Below, piece by piece: positions 26,599 through 35,405 of a stretch of 64,000 nt of DNA (positions are counted from its first letter, which is position 1; each line of letters begins with the position of its first letter). The translations under genes were made by a program, and so were the position numbers. The stretch is from Eoetvoesia sp035555955. Its GTDB lineage: Bacteria; Pseudomonadota; Gammaproteobacteria; Burkholderiales; Burkholderiaceae_B. The notes beneath the pieces are model-generated. The model did not search any database and was not told where the DNA came from. It was given only the letters and a program-made list of their open reading frames with translations. Location of the stretch: the NCBI RefSeq assembly GCF_035555955.1, contig NZ_DATMGA010000014.1, positions 62,001-126,000 on the forward strand. The letters are read 5' to 3'.

Positions 26599-27999
26599 AT
26601 GACAGAACCTACCACAACTTCCGACACACCCGCCGCCACTTTTTCCGACTTTGGCCTGCATCCTGGTCTTTTGCAGGCCGTTGCCGCCACCGGCTATACC
26701 ACCCCCACACCCATCCAGGCCCAGGCTATTCCTGTCGTCATCCAGGGGCGTGATGTCATGGGGGCCGCGCAAACGGGAACCGGCAAGACCGCCGCTTTCA
26801 CGCTGCCCATCCTGCATCGCCTCATGCGGCATGCCAATACCAGCGCTTCGCCCGCCCGCCATCCGGTGCGCGCCCTTATCCTGACTCCTACGCGCGAGTT
26901 GGCCGACCAGGTGTCCGACAGCGTGATCCAGTACAGCCAGTTCGTGCCGCTGCGATCCGCCGTGGTGTTCGGCGGGGTCGACATCAGCCCGCAACGCGAT
27001 GCCCTGCGCCGCGGCTGCGAGGTGCTTATCGCCACGCCAGGCCGTTTGCTCGACCATATCGAGCAGAAAAACGTCAATCTGGGCCAAGTGGACGTGCTGG
27101 TGCTGGACGAAGCCGACCGCATGCTCGACATGGGCTTTCTGCCCGATCTCGAGCGCATCGTGCGGCTGCTGCCGGCCAGCCGCCAGACCCTGCTGTTCTC
27201 CGCCACCTTCAGCAACGAGATCCGCAAGCTGGGACGCAGCAGCCTCAAGCTTCCGGTCGAAATCGAAGTGGCGGCGCGCAATGCCACGGCCGACACGGTC
27301 ACCCAGATCGCCTACCAGTTGTCCGGCGCCGACAAGCGCGCGGCGGTGGTGCAACTGGTCAAGTCGCGCGGGCTGAACCAGGTCATCGTTTTTTCCAACA
27401 CCAAGATCGGCACCAGCCGCCTGGCCCGCCAGTTGGTGCAGGACGGCGTCAAGGCCGAGTCGATCCATGGCGATAAAAGCCAGCAAGACCGCATGAAGGC
27501 GCTGGAAGCCTTCAAGGCGGGCGAGCTCGAGGTCCTGGTCGCCACCGACGTGGCGGCGCGGGGCCTGGACGTGGCCGGCGTGCCTTGCGTCATCAATTAC
27601 GACCTTCCCTACAACGCCGAAGACTATGTGCACCGCATCGGCCGTACCGGCCGGGCCGGCGCCAGCGGCGAAGCCATTGCCTTGTTCACGCTGGAAGAAG
27701 AGCGCTTCCTGCTCGACATCGAAAAGCTCATCAAGGCCAAGATCCCGCGCGGCACGCTGTCGCTGCCGCCCCGCGCCAATGTGCATTCCCACGTGGGCCA
27801 TGGCCGCGAGCGCGGCGCGCGCGGCAACGCGTATTCCCGCGACAACGGTTCCAGCCGAAAGCCCATCGACGAGTTCTTCCTGAAGCCCTACGTGCCGTCG
27901 CCCTCGTCCTCGACGCCAGCGGTTCAGCCGTCCAGCCGCAAGCCGGCCGGGCAGGCCAGCCGCAAATCGGTGGGCATTCTGCTGGGCGGCAGCCGCTGA
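26599..27999 (+). CDS. DEAD-box RNA helicase, RhlE-like
   Basis: 466 aa. The two RecA-like domains carry Q-motif residues (F..L...GYTTPTPIQ), motif I AQTGTGKT, PTRELADQ, TPGRLLDH, the DEAD box (VLDEADRMLDMGF), SAT (FSATFS), and motif VI HRIGRTGRAG. After about residue 385 comes a basic, serine-rich disordered tail (about 395-466). The enzyme would unwind RNA in ribosome assembly or mRNA decay. RhlE is the closest group by layout, but RhlB and other DEAD subfamilies cannot be fully excluded. It is monocistronic. Confidence 0.9.
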   Translation: MTEPTTTSDTPAATFSDFGLHPGLLQAVAATGYTTPTPIQAQAIPVVIQGRDVMGAAQTGTGKTAAFTLPILHRLMRHANTSASPARHPVRALILTPTRELADQVSDSVIQYSQFVPLRSAVVFGGVDISPQRDALRRGCEVLIATPGRLLDHIEQKNVNLGQVDVLVLDEADRMLDMGFLPDLERIVRLLPASRQTLLFSATFSNEIRKLGRSSLKLPVEIEVAARNATADTVTQIAYQLSGADKRAAVVQLVKSRGLNQVIVFSNTKIGTSRLARQLVQDGVKAESIHGDKSQQDRMKALEAFKAGELEVLVATDVAARGLDVAGVPCVINYDLPYNAEDYVHRIGRTGRAGASGEAIALFTLEEERFLLDIEKLIKAKIPRGTLSLPPRANVHSHVGHGRERGARGNAYSRDNGSSRKPIDEFFLKPYVPSPSSSTPAVQPSSRKPAGQASRKSVGILLGGSR

Positions 28000-28139
28000 C
28001 AGACCGCGCCGGCAAGCTGCCCGGTGTGCGGTGCGGCTGGTTCGCTACCGGCTTCGGTGCCTGAACCGGCCAGCGGCAGCACAAGCCTTGCGGGCCGTTC
28101 GGGCTCCGGGGCATTGCCCCGAACCCGCCGCCGCGCAGT

Positions 28140-28523
28140 CTACATATCTTCCAGCAAAGGCCGCAGCAATGGCGGCCCGCCGACTATCGCCGGCGAATCT
28201 TCGCCCAGGCGGGTCAGCAGTTTTTCCAGATGGCCGGGGTAGGGCAGCATGGGTCCGTAGAACAGGTTCGCGCCTGCGCTTTGGACGAGCAGCGTCGGAA
28301 AGTTCTCGACGTCGTCGTCGCCCAGGAGCTCGGGATTTTCTTCGATATCCACCCAGATGAATGTATGGCCGGGAAACTGGCCGGCCAGCGCCTCGAAACC
28401 GGGTTGGTATTGCCTGCAGGTGTCGCACCATTCGGCGCAGTAGCAGACGACCAGCAGGCCTTCGTGCCCGGCAAGCCGCGAGCGCAGCGCCGGAAGATCA
28501 AGCAAGGGATTGAATGTAGGCAT
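28140..28523 (-). CDS. Thioredoxin-fold protein with WCDTC active site
   Basis: 127 aa. It has a thioredoxin fold with the redox motif EWCDTCRQYQP (Cys33 and Cys36), a beta strand TFIWVDIEE, and cis-proline in VENFPTLLV. No signal peptide is seen, so it is probably cytoplasmic. The C-x-x-C variant (DT) differs from the GP of thioredoxin, and the middle is acidic, so a dedicated partner is likely. It is divergent from the EI24 gene (60 bp) and convergent with the helicase gene. Confidence 0.82.
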   Translation of the reverse strand: MPTFNPLLDLPALRSRLAGHEGLLVVCYCAEWCDTCRQYQPGFEALAGQFPGHTFIWVDIEENPELLGDDDVENFPTLLVQSAGANLFYGPMLPYPGHLEKLLTRLGEDSPAIVGGPPLLRPLLEDM

Positions 28524-28583
28524 CGAAGCAAAGTAGGCGAGGTTTGATTATCATAGTTGCATGTGTATTTTCAGGCGTGATCC

Positions 28584-29372
28584 ATGAGCGATTTCGACAT
28601 TGCGGTGCGTCCGGCGGGGCCGGCTCCGGTCACAGGCCTGGCGGCCGTGGGGCTGGCGTTCAGGCGAGCCCTGGTTTCGCAGTGCCATCCCAAAATGCTG
28701 CTGCTGGTGTTCATGCCTTTTCTCATTGCGCTGATGGGAGCCATTATATTGCTGTGGGCCTTCTGGTCGCCGCTCACGCACTGGCTCAATACCCAGGCCA
28801 TGGATTGGGGCATCGTCAACAGCGTCGATCAATGGATGCTGGGCATCGGCCTGTTTTCCATCAAGCTGTACCTCATTCCCTTGTTGGCCGCCGGCATATT
28901 GCTGCCGCTGTCGGGCATCCTGGGGCTGGTCATCGCGGCCATATTCGTCATGCCCCTGGTCTTGCGGCATCTCGACGCCCGCGAATACCAGGGGGTGGCG
29001 CGCCGGGGCGAACACGCCACGGTGGTGGGAGGCTGGAACGCGCTGTGGGTGACCTGCATTTTCGTGGCGGGCTGGCTTGTCACCATGCCTTTGTGGCTGA
29101 TTCCTCCTTTGCCCGTCGTCCTGCCGGTCTTCTGGTGGGCTTTCGCCTTCTCGCGCATGCTGCGAGTGGATGCGCTGGTCGAGCACGCCACCGGCCAGGA
29201 ACGCCGATACCTGTGGCGCCGCCATAACCGCAAGTACTGGGCCATGGGCCTGATTCTCTCGCTCATCAATCTGTTCCCGCCGGCATGGCTGATCCTGCCG
29301 GTATTTTCGGCGCTGGTCTTTGCGCACTTCAGCCTCGAGGCGCTACGCCAGTTGCGCCACGAAACCCCTTAG
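28584..29372 (+). CDS. EI24-domain integral membrane protein
   Basis: 262 aa with about five or six membrane helices: LLLVFMPFLIALMGAIILLW, LIPLLAAGILLPLSGILGLVI and a long C-terminal hydrophobic region. The family (EI24/CysZ-like) includes the sulfate-transport-linked CysZ of E. coli, but this sequence carries no diagnostic residue that would assign a substrate. The next gene begins 14 bp after its stop, suggesting co-transcription with the CinA-like gene. Confidence 0.75.
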   Translation: MSDFDIAVRPAGPAPVTGLAAVGLAFRRALVSQCHPKMLLLVFMPFLIALMGAIILLWAFWSPLTHWLNTQAMDWGIVNSVDQWMLGIGLFSIKLYLIPLLAAGILLPLSGILGLVIAAIFVMPLVLRHLDAREYQGVARRGEHATVVGGWNALWVTCIFVAGWLVTMPLWLIPPLPVVLPVFWWAFAFSRMLRVDALVEHATGQERRYLWRRHNRKYWAMGLILSLINLFPPAWLILPVFSALVFAHFSLEALRQLRHETP

Positions 29373-29386
29373 AAATACAGGATTCC

Positions 29387-30193
29387 ATGACTTCACTCGT
29401 TCCTCCCCGTGTACGCTTGCTCATCATCGGCGACGAAATCCTTTCCGGAAGACGCCAGGACAAGCATTTCGCCAAGATGGTCGAACTGCTTTCCCAGCGC
29501 GGCATGCAACTGGGCGGAGCCGAGTTCGTTTCCGACGACCAGGATGAAATCGCTTCGGTCCTGTCGCGCAGCTTCTCCAGCGACGATATCGTGTTCAGCT
29601 GCGGCGGCATCGGCGCCACGCCCGATGATCGCACCCGTCAGGCGGCGGCGCAGGCGCTGGGGGTAGGCCTGGCGCTTCACCCCGAGGCCGAACGTCTTAT
29701 CGCCGAGCGCTGCGCGGACAACGCCCGCCGGGGGCAGGGCAGTGCCGACATGTCGTTGCCCGAAAACCAGCAGCGACTGAACATGGGGGTCTTCCCCGTC
29801 GGGGCCGAGATCGTGCCCAACCCCTATAACAAGATCCCGGGTTTTTACATCCGCAACCATACGTTCATGCCTGGCTTTCCCGTGATGGCCTGGCCCATGA
29901 TGGAATGGACGCTGGATACCCGCTACAAGCAGTGGCATCACCGCACGACCCGCGTCGAGCACTCGTTCCTGGTATTCAGCCTGCCCGAGTCGCGCATTAC
30001 CCCCGCCATGGAAGAGCTCGAGCGCAAATGGCCCGGCGTCAAGGCTTTCAGTCTGCCCAGCATGGGCGACGTGCCCACCCCCCATATCGACCTGGGCGTC
30101 AAGGGCGAGCCCGAAGCGGCGGCCCAGGCCTTGGCGTATTTGCGCGGCGAGGTCGAAAGAATGGGAGGCAGGCTGACGCCGCCGCAAAAATAA
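29387..30193 (+). CDS. CinA/MoaB-like molybdopterin-binding-fold protein
   Basis: 268 aa. The N-terminal two thirds is a MoCF-biosynthesis (MoaB/MogA-like) fold with LLIIGDEILSGRRQDKH, DDIVFSCGGIGATPDD and GFPVMAWPMMEW. CinA proteins join this fold to a nicotinamide-nucleotide deamidase domain; that C-terminal domain is absent here, so this is a single-domain member. Function in proteobacteria is unclear. I use the ATG at 29387, since upstream sequence overlaps the preceding gene. It is followed by the IclR gene after 61 bp. Confidence 0.8.
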   Translation: MTSLVPPRVRLLIIGDEILSGRRQDKHFAKMVELLSQRGMQLGGAEFVSDDQDEIASVLSRSFSSDDIVFSCGGIGATPDDRTRQAAAQALGVGLALHPEAERLIAERCADNARRGQGSADMSLPENQQRLNMGVFPVGAEIVPNPYNKIPGFYIRNHTFMPGFPVMAWPMMEWTLDTRYKQWHHRTTRVEHSFLVFSLPESRITPAMEELERKWPGVKAFSLPSMGDVPTPHIDLGVKGEPEAAAQALAYLRGEVERMGGRLTPPQK

Positions 30194-30254
30194 TACTTGC
30201 CGGCGGTAGTGTTTTTTCATATTATGGGATTGTTGCATTGCGCCATTTTTTGCC

Positions 30255-31067
30255 ATGTCCCGAACTACCGCATTCCAGCCGGCAATGCCGGCCACGACGC
30301 CATTCAATGGTTCCGCCATTACCATCCAGGTGCTCGAACGCGCCATGTTGCTGCTCGACGTGCTGGCCCGGCAAAGCGAACCCGTCGCCTTGAAGAACCT
30401 GGCGGCGGCCACCGGCCTGCATACGTCCACCACCCACCGCATTCTCAACGACCTGGTCGTCGGGCGCTATGTCGAGCGCGTCGACAGCGGCCTGTACCAA
30501 TTGGGCATGCGCCTGCTGGAGCTGGGTTCGCTGGTGAAGGGGCGGTTGAATGTCCGTGAGGCTGCGCAGGACTATATGCGCGAGCTGCACAAAATCACGG
30601 GCCAGACGATCAACCTGGCCATCCAGCAGGGCGACGAAATCGTGTATGTGGAGCGTTCCTGGAGCGAGCGGTCGGGCATGCAGGTGGTGCGCGCCATCGG
30701 CGGCCGCGCGCCCTTGCACCTGACTTCCACCGGCAAGCTCTTCCTGTCGGTCAGCGACCCGCGCCAGGTCAAGGCCTACATCATGCGCACCGGACTGGCC
30801 GGCACCACGCGCAACAGCATCACACAGGCCGATCAGCTCGAGCGCGACCTGGCTCTCGTGCGCCGCCACGGCTATTCGCGCGACAACGAAGAACTGGAGC
30901 TGGGCGTGCGCTGCATAGCCGCTGGCGTGTACGACGACACCGGCAAATTGCAAGCGGGCCTGTCCATTTCGGCGCCGGCCGAGCGCATGCGTGACGAATG
31001 GATTTCCCTGCTGCAGGACACTGCCGCGAAGATTTCCGAAACCCTAGGCTACGAGGGCAAGGCCTGA
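30255..31067 (+). CDS. IclR-family transcriptional regulator
   Basis: 270 aa. The N-terminal winged helix (about 30-90) reads LERAMLLLDVLARQSEP, LAAATGLHTSTTHRILNDL; the C-terminal effector domain (about 110-260) has LHLTSTGKLFLS, TGLAGTTRNSI and the DNEELELGVRCIAAGVYDDTG block typical of IclR proteins. The family usually controls catabolic genes such as those for acetate or aromatic acids; no obvious target lies next to it. It is followed by a long AT-rich region and the phasin gene. Confidence 0.9.
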   Translation: MSRTTAFQPAMPATTPFNGSAITIQVLERAMLLLDVLARQSEPVALKNLAAATGLHTSTTHRILNDLVVGRYVERVDSGLYQLGMRLLELGSLVKGRLNVREAAQDYMRELHKITGQTINLAIQQGDEIVYVERSWSERSGMQVVRAIGGRAPLHLTSTGKLFLSVSDPRQVKAYIMRTGLAGTTRNSITQADQLERDLALVRRHGYSRDNEELELGVRCIAAGVYDDTGKLQAGLSISAPAERMRDEWISLLQDTAAKISETLGYEGKA

Positions 31068-31280
31068 CCGGTTGCGCTGTTCATCCGCCATTCGTTTTCC
31101 TCCGGGCCACGATGCATCCCCGGTGTGGCGGCGCCCATGGCATGAAATACCGGCCCAGCCGAGTCCGCTCCGGCGCCATGGAAACTCGCAGCATTTTTGC
31201 TTTCCGCAATCGATCTCCCTGCTATTTCAGGATTTCTAGCCTCTTGTTTTGATTGAAATTTCCTTTTCGGTAATATTTTT

Positions 31281-31293
31281 GTTGCGTTGCAAT
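31281..31293 (+). promoter_or_regulatory. Candidate PHA-regulator operator, upstream copy
   Basis: GTTGCGTTGCAAT overlaps the region just upstream of the phasin -35. A related sequence GTTGCGATGCAGCAAT (31338-31353) lies just after the -10. Such TGC/GCA-rich sites resemble known PhaR targets; the pairing is inference. Confidence 0.45.
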
Positions 31294-31302
31294 AAAAATA
31301 GG

Positions 31303-31330
31303 TTGACATCGAAATCGATTCGGGTACAAT
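31303..31330 (+). promoter_or_regulatory. Sigma70 promoter of the phasin gene
   Basis: Perfect -35 TTGACA (31303-31308) and near-perfect -10 TACAAT (31325-31330) are separated by 16 bp, about 138 bp before the phasin ATG. Two TTGCGxTGCA motifs bracket it. Confidence 0.75.
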
Positions 31331-31467
31331 TTCAATTGTTGCGATGCAGCAATGAAGGTTTTCACGCAATGGCTGTAATTTGCTTAGCCTTCTGTCGATA
31401 TTCTTTGAGCCCGATTCGGTTCGATTTTTCAGCCGGCCACAAGCCTGCCCTACATGAAGGAAATGAA

Positions 31468-32046
31468 ATGAGCGCTATCCCCCAACAAGTTATTGCCAGC
31501 CAAAAAGCGTCGCTGGACAAGCTCCTCGCCGTTCAAGGCACTTTTTTCGGCGGCTTCGAAAAGCTGGTCGACCTGAACCTGAAGGTCCTCAAGGCCACTC
31601 TTGACGAAGTTGCCCAGAAGTCCCAGGAAGCCATCGAAGTCAAGGATCCCCAGGAAGCCCTGGCCTTTGCTTCGGCCCTGACCCAACCCAATGCCGAAAA
31701 GGCCGTGGCTTACAGCAAGCATGTCTACGACATCGTGTCGGGCGTGCAAGCCGATCTGTCCAAGCTGGCTGAAGAGCAGATCGCCAACGGTCAACAGCAG
31801 GTTTCGGAAGCCATCGAGCAGTTCGCCAAGAACGCGCCCACCGGTTCGGAAAGCGCCGTGGCCCTGCTGAAGTCGTCGCTGGCCACCGCCACCAGCGCCT
31901 ACGAATCGGTTGCCAAGGCTTCCAAGCAAGCCAAGGAAGCCGCCGAGTCGAACATCGCCGCCGCCACGAACGCCACGTTCAAGGCTGCTTCCGATGTCGC
32001 CGAAGCGTCGAACAAGGCCGCCACGCGCACTCGCCGCGCTTCGTAA
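31468..32046 (+). CDS. Phasin (PHA granule-associated protein)
   Basis: 192 aa. It is rich in Ala, Lys and Ser with long amphipathic helices, and fits the phasin pattern: QASLDKLLAVQGTFFGGFEKLVDLNLKVLKA, then EVAQKSQEAIEVKDPQEA and TQPNAEKAVAYSKHVYDIVSG. Phasins coat polyhydroxyalkanoate granules and set their size. The start at 31468 follows an AAGGAA motif. It has its own strong promoter, and a terminator between it and pyrD. Its presence implies PHA storage in this organism; synthase genes lie elsewhere. Confidence 0.92.
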   Translation: MSAIPQQVIASQKASLDKLLAVQGTFFGGFEKLVDLNLKVLKATLDEVAQKSQEAIEVKDPQEALAFASALTQPNAEKAVAYSKHVYDIVSGVQADLSKLAEEQIANGQQQVSEAIEQFAKNAPTGSESAVALLKSSLATATSAYESVAKASKQAKEAAESNIAAATNATFKAASDVAEASNKAATRTRRAS

Positions 32047-32132
32047 GCAAGGTTTGCCTGCGGCGCAGAGCCCGCCTCACGATCTTTACGAGGCGGGCAA
32101 ACATGCCGCACGGGCCCGTCGCCCGTCAAGAC

Positions 32133-32174
32133 GAAAAAATTCCCCGAAGGACAAGCTCCCCGGGGAATTTTTTT
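32133..32174. terminator. Bidirectional terminator between phasin and pyrD
   Basis: AAAAAATTCCCCG (32134-32146) pairs with CGGGGAATTTTTT (from 32161), with a 14-nt loop and T-runs on both strands. It serves the convergent phasin and pyrD genes. Confidence 0.85.
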
Positions 32175-32206
32175 ATGCCTGTTGAGGCGGCGCAGGCCTG
32201 AAAAGC

Positions 32207-33253
32207 TCAGCGTTTTTGGGCGATGGCCCGGACGCATTCGCCGATGAGCACGGGACCGCGATAGATTAGCCCGGTGTAGAGCTGCACGGCGTTGGCGCCG
32301 GCGGCGATTTTTTCCTGGGCTTGCCGGCCGTTCGAGATGCCGCCGACGCCGATGATGGCGTAGTCGGCCCCCAGTTGATGGCGCAGCCGTTCGATGACGG
32401 CCAGCGACAGTTCGTGCACCGGCGGCCCCGAAAGCCCGCCGGGTTCCGCCGCATGGGGCAGGCCCTGGACGCGTTCGCGCGACAGGGTGGTGTTGGTGGC
32501 GATGACGCCGTCGATTTCAAAATGATGCAGGGCGCTGGCGATGATGTCGATCTGGTCGTGGGTAAGGTCGGGGGCGATCTTCACCGCCATGGGCACGTGC
32601 CGGCCGTGCTGGTCGGCCAGGGCCCGGCGTCGTTCCTGCAGCGGTCCCAGCAGGCTGGCGAGCTCTTGGTTGCGCTGCAGGGTACGCAGGTTTTGCGTAT
32701 TGGGCGACGAAATATTGATGGTGATGTAGTCGGCGTGCGGGTACACGCCGTCCAGGCAGGACAGGTAATCGTCCACTGCGCGCTCGATGGGCGTGGCGGC
32801 GTTCTTGCCGATGTTCAGCCCCAGCGTGCCGCCTTGCTGGCGCCATTCGCTGGCCTGCACGTTCTGCACGAAGGCATCCAGGCCAGTATTGTTGAATCCC
32901 ATGCGGTTGATCAGCGCGCTGGCCCGCGGCAGGCGGAACAGGCGCGGCTTGGGATTGCCGGTCTGGGGCTTGGGTGTTACGGTGCCCACCTCGATGAAGC
33001 CGAAGCCCAGTTGCCCCAGGGCGTCGACGTGGGCGCCGTTCTTGTCCAGCCCGGCCGCAAGCCCCACCGGGTTGCGCAGCGTCAGCCCCATCAGCGTGGT
33101 GGGCAGCGCCGGGCTGGCGGACAGCAGTTTGCGGGTAAGGCGGCAGTCGTAGGCCTTTTGCAATGACGATAGCGTGAGTTCGTGAGCGGTTTCGGCGTCC
33201 AGGGAAAATAGCGCCGAACGCGCCAGCGAATAGGAATGGAATAACAGGGACAT
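32207..33253 (-). CDS. pyrD: Dihydroorotate dehydrogenase (quinone)
   Basis: 348 aa class 2 DHODH, which oxidises dihydroorotate at the membrane using quinone in pyrimidine synthesis. The N-terminal amphipathic segment (1-40) that binds membrane and quinone is present, marking class 2. Catalytic motifs: LAAGLDKNGAHVDA, FGFIEVGTVTPKPQ, NRMGFNN, INISSPNTQNLR (catalytic Ser), ATNTTLSRE, and GGISNGRQAQEK near the C-terminus. It lies four bases after bpt and so starts a pyrD-bpt-aat grouping on the minus strand. Confidence 0.96.
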   Translation of the reverse strand: MSLLFHSYSLARSALFSLDAETAHELTLSSLQKAYDCRLTRKLLSASPALPTTLMGLTLRNPVGLAAGLDKNGAHVDALGQLGFGFIEVGTVTPKPQTGNPKPRLFRLPRASALINRMGFNNTGLDAFVQNVQASEWRQQGGTLGLNIGKNAATPIERAVDDYLSCLDGVYPHADYITINISSPNTQNLRTLQRNQELASLLGPLQERRRALADQHGRHVPMAVKIAPDLTHDQIDIIASALHHFEIDGVIATNTTLSRERVQGLPHAAEPGGLSGPPVHELSLAVIERLRHQLGADYAIIGVGGISNGRQAQEKIAAGANAVQLYTGLIYRGPVLIGECVRAIAQKR

Positions 33254-33257
33254 TATT

Positions 33258-33977
33258 TTAAGAAGAGATCCACTGGCCGTTCAGCAGGATTTGATGCGGC
33301 TCGAATTGCGATTTATATGCCATTTTACGGCTTTCCTGGATCCAGTACCCCAAGTACAGCCAGGGCAGGTTCATGGCCTTGCAGCGGTCTATTTGCCACA
33401 GGATGCCGTAGGTGCCCAGGCTGCCCGCGACGCCGGGGTCGAAAAAGGTATATACCGCCGACAGGCCCGAGTCGAGGATGTCGATGAGCGACACCATTTG
33501 CAACTGCCCCTCGGGGGTACGGAATTCGATGAGGGTGGAATTGACGCGGCTGGAAAGCAGGAATTGCGTGTACTGGTTCTGGCAGTCGTCGTCCATGCCG
33601 GCGCCCGGATGGCGCGCCGTGACGTAGCGGCTGTACAGCTCGAAGTGCTCGGGGTTGAAGATGAGCGGACGGTTTTGCGCTGTCAGGCTTTTATGCCGGT
33701 TCCATGCCTTGCGCTGGCTGCGCGTGGGGACGAATGCGTCGACCTCGACCCGGATGGGTTTGCAGGCCTGGCAGGTGTCGCAATGGGGGCGGTAGGTAAA
33801 CAGCCCGCTGCGCCGGAAGCCCTGTTCGACAAGCTGCGAGTAGGTGTGCGTATCGATGAGATGCGAGGGGGCCGCGACCTGCGAACGGGCCTCGTGGTTT
33901 TCCAGGTAGCTGCACGGGTAAGACGCAGTCGAATAAAACTGCAGAGTCTTGAATTTAAGGTCGGTTGGGTGGCTCAT
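33258..33977 (-). CDS. bpt: Aspartate/glutamate leucyltransferase Bpt
   Basis: 239 aa. Bpt adds leucine from Leu-tRNA to N-terminal Asp or Glu, making bacterial N-degrons for ClpAP. The family shows CSYLENHEARSQVA at the N-terminus, HCDTCQACKPIRVEV with a zinc-like cysteine cluster, and LGTYGILWQIDRCKAMNLPWLYLGYWIQES near the C-terminus. The ATG at 33977 (MSHPTDLKF) is preferred to the longer frame start. It sits between aat and pyrD; both N-degron transferases are thus next to one another. Confidence 0.92.
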   Translation of the reverse strand: MSHPTDLKFKTLQFYSTASYPCSYLENHEARSQVAAPSHLIDTHTYSQLVEQGFRRSGLFTYRPHCDTCQACKPIRVEVDAFVPTRSQRKAWNRHKSLTAQNRPLIFNPEHFELYSRYVTARHPGAGMDDDCQNQYTQFLLSSRVNSTLIEFRTPEGQLQMVSLIDILDSGLSAVYTFFDPGVAGSLGTYGILWQIDRCKAMNLPWLYLGYWIQESRKMAYKSQFEPHQILLNGQWISS

Positions 33978-34007
33978 GGTCTTGCCCGCTTGTGCATCGC
34001 GCTTCAA

Positions 34008-34760
34008 TTATGACGGTTTTGCATTCGCCGGCGCAAGCTCGCCCGATTGCAGCAGCTGACCCTGCCCCCATGGGGGCGCGGCGTGGCGCAGCGCCTGTTC
34101 CAGCAGGGCCAGGAACTGGGCGCGGGGCAAGGGGGCCGCGCCCAGGCTGGCCAGATGCCGGGTTTGCTGCTGGCAGTCGATGTGCGCGACGCCGTGCCTG
34201 GCCAGATAGGCCACCAGATAGGCCAGCGCCAGCTTGGAGGCGTCGCTGGCCCGGCTGAACATGGATTCGCCGAAAAAGAATCGCCCCAGGCTCACGCCAT
34301 ACAGGCCTCCGGCCAGCTCGCCGTCGATCCAGGTTTCAATGCTGTGGACGCGCCCCGCCTTGTGCCACTGGAAATAGGCTTCCTGGATTTCCCGGGATAT
34401 CCAGGTGCCGTTCTGATGCAGCCGGGGTTCGGCGCAGGCCTGCATGACCTGGGGAAAGGCGGTGTTCAGGCGGATCTGGATGCGGGCACCGGCTTCCTGT
34501 TCGTGGCGGGCCAGCTGGCGCAGTTTTTTTTGCAGGGAGTGCGAGGTCTTGAAGTCGGCGCAGCGCAGCACCATGCGCGGGTGCGGGCTCCACCAAAGCA
34601 CGGGATCGCCTTCGTTGTACCAGGGGAAAATGCCTTTGGAATAAGCCTCGGTCAGGCGCGTCAGCGTCAACTCGCCGCCCGCGGCAAGCAGGCCGTCGTC
34701 GAAGGCCTGATCAGGAGGCGGAAGCGGAACATCGCCTTCGAGCCAGGCCAGGGTCTTCAC
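34008..34760 (-). CDS. aat: Leucyl/phenylalanyl-tRNA-protein transferase Aat
   Basis: 250 aa. Aat adds Leu or Phe to N-terminal Arg/Lys for ClpS/ClpAP degradation. Motifs: LAAGGELTLTRLTEAYSKGIFPWYN, VLWWSPHPRMVL, GTWISREIQEAYFQWHKAG, HSIETWIDGELAGGLYGV and FFGESMFS. The frame is open upstream to 35165 through the NUDIX gene's shadow, with no ATG before the family start. I choose GTG at 34760 because GGAG lies seven bases upstream and the product then starts MKTLAWLEGD. It follows the NUDIX gene by about 20 bp. Confidence 0.93.
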   Translation of the reverse strand: MKTLAWLEGDVPLPPPDQAFDDGLLAAGGELTLTRLTEAYSKGIFPWYNEGDPVLWWSPHPRMVLRCADFKTSHSLQKKLRQLARHEQEAGARIQIRLNTAFPQVMQACAEPRLHQNGTWISREIQEAYFQWHKAGRVHSIETWIDGELAGGLYGVSLGRFFFGESMFSRASDASKLALAYLVAYLARHGVAHIDCQQQTRHLASLGAAPLPRAQFLALLEQALRHAAPPWGQGQLLQSGELAPANAKPS

Positions 34761-34780
34761 GCTGTCGCTCCAATCAGGCC

Positions 34781-35368
34781 CTAGTGCGCGACGGGCCAGG
34801 GAATGTCGTAGTGGCGCATGGGAAACCGGCCGCTGGGCTGGTCGTTGAAATAGTGTTCGAGCGTGGTGCTGACGGTGCGGAAGGCCAGGTCGTCCCAGGG
34901 GATTTCCGACTTCGAGAAAAATCCCGCTTCCAGGCTTTCGGGGCCGGGGTTGAGCTCGGTGCTGAGCACCTTGGCCAGAAAGAAGAAGTGCACCTGATTG
35001 GCATAGGGCACGTCGATGACGGTATACAACGGCCCCAACTCGATCTGCGCGCCGGCTTCTTCCTGGGTTTCGCGCTCGGCGCCCTGGGCGGTGGTTTCGC
35101 CCAGCTCCATGAAGCCAGCGGGCAGCGTCCATTTGTCGTAGCGCGGGTGGATGGCCCGCCGGCAAAGCAGCACTTTATCGCCCAGCACCGGCAGCACGCC
35201 CACGACGTTGCGGGGATTCTGGTAGTGGATGGCGCCGCAGTTGTCGCAGACATCGCGTATGCGGCTGTCGTCGGCCGGAATGCGCTGGGTCAGTGACGAG
35301 CCGCATTGGCTGCAGAATTTTTGCGTTCGTGGTGCCGGGAAATAGAAGGAGGGGGCTGGCATGGTCAT
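34781..35368 (-). CDS. NUDIX hydrolase with N-terminal zinc ribbon (NudC-like)
   Basis: 195 aa. A zinc ribbon (Cys19, Cys22, Cys41, Cys44) precedes a NUDIX domain with the catalytic box GFMELGETTAQGAERETQEEAGA at about 85-107. The layout resembles NudC (NADH pyrophosphatase) but lacks the SQPWPFPxS motif in its usual place, so the substrate is uncertain; other zinc-ribbon NUDIX enzymes act on ADP-ribose, FAD or dinucleotides. Start is ATG at 35368 or the second ATG two codons later. It heads the minus-strand group NUDIX-aat-bpt-pyrD. Confidence 0.88.
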   Translation of the reverse strand: MTMPAPSFYFPAPRTQKFCSQCGSSLTQRIPADDSRIRDVCDNCGAIHYQNPRNVVGVLPVLGDKVLLCRRAIHPRYDKWTLPAGFMELGETTAQGAERETQEEAGAQIELGPLYTVIDVPYANQVHFFFLAKVLSTELNPGPESLEAGFFSKSEIPWDDLAFRTVSTTLEHYFNDQPSGRFPMRHYDIPWPVAH

Positions 35369-35405
35369 GGCGTTATTCTATAGGCAATTGGCACGTTTTA
35401 TTCTT

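Larger units (their letters stand above)
31068..31467. other. Gene-free region upstream of the phasin gene
   Basis: These 400 bases hold no convincing coding frame. The right half is clearly AT-rich and contains the phasin promoter and two TTGCG(A/T)TGCA repeats described separately. The left 150 bases contain nothing recognisable. An in-frame ATG-less upstream extension of the phasin frame exists but lacks the phasin composition. Confidence 0.7.
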
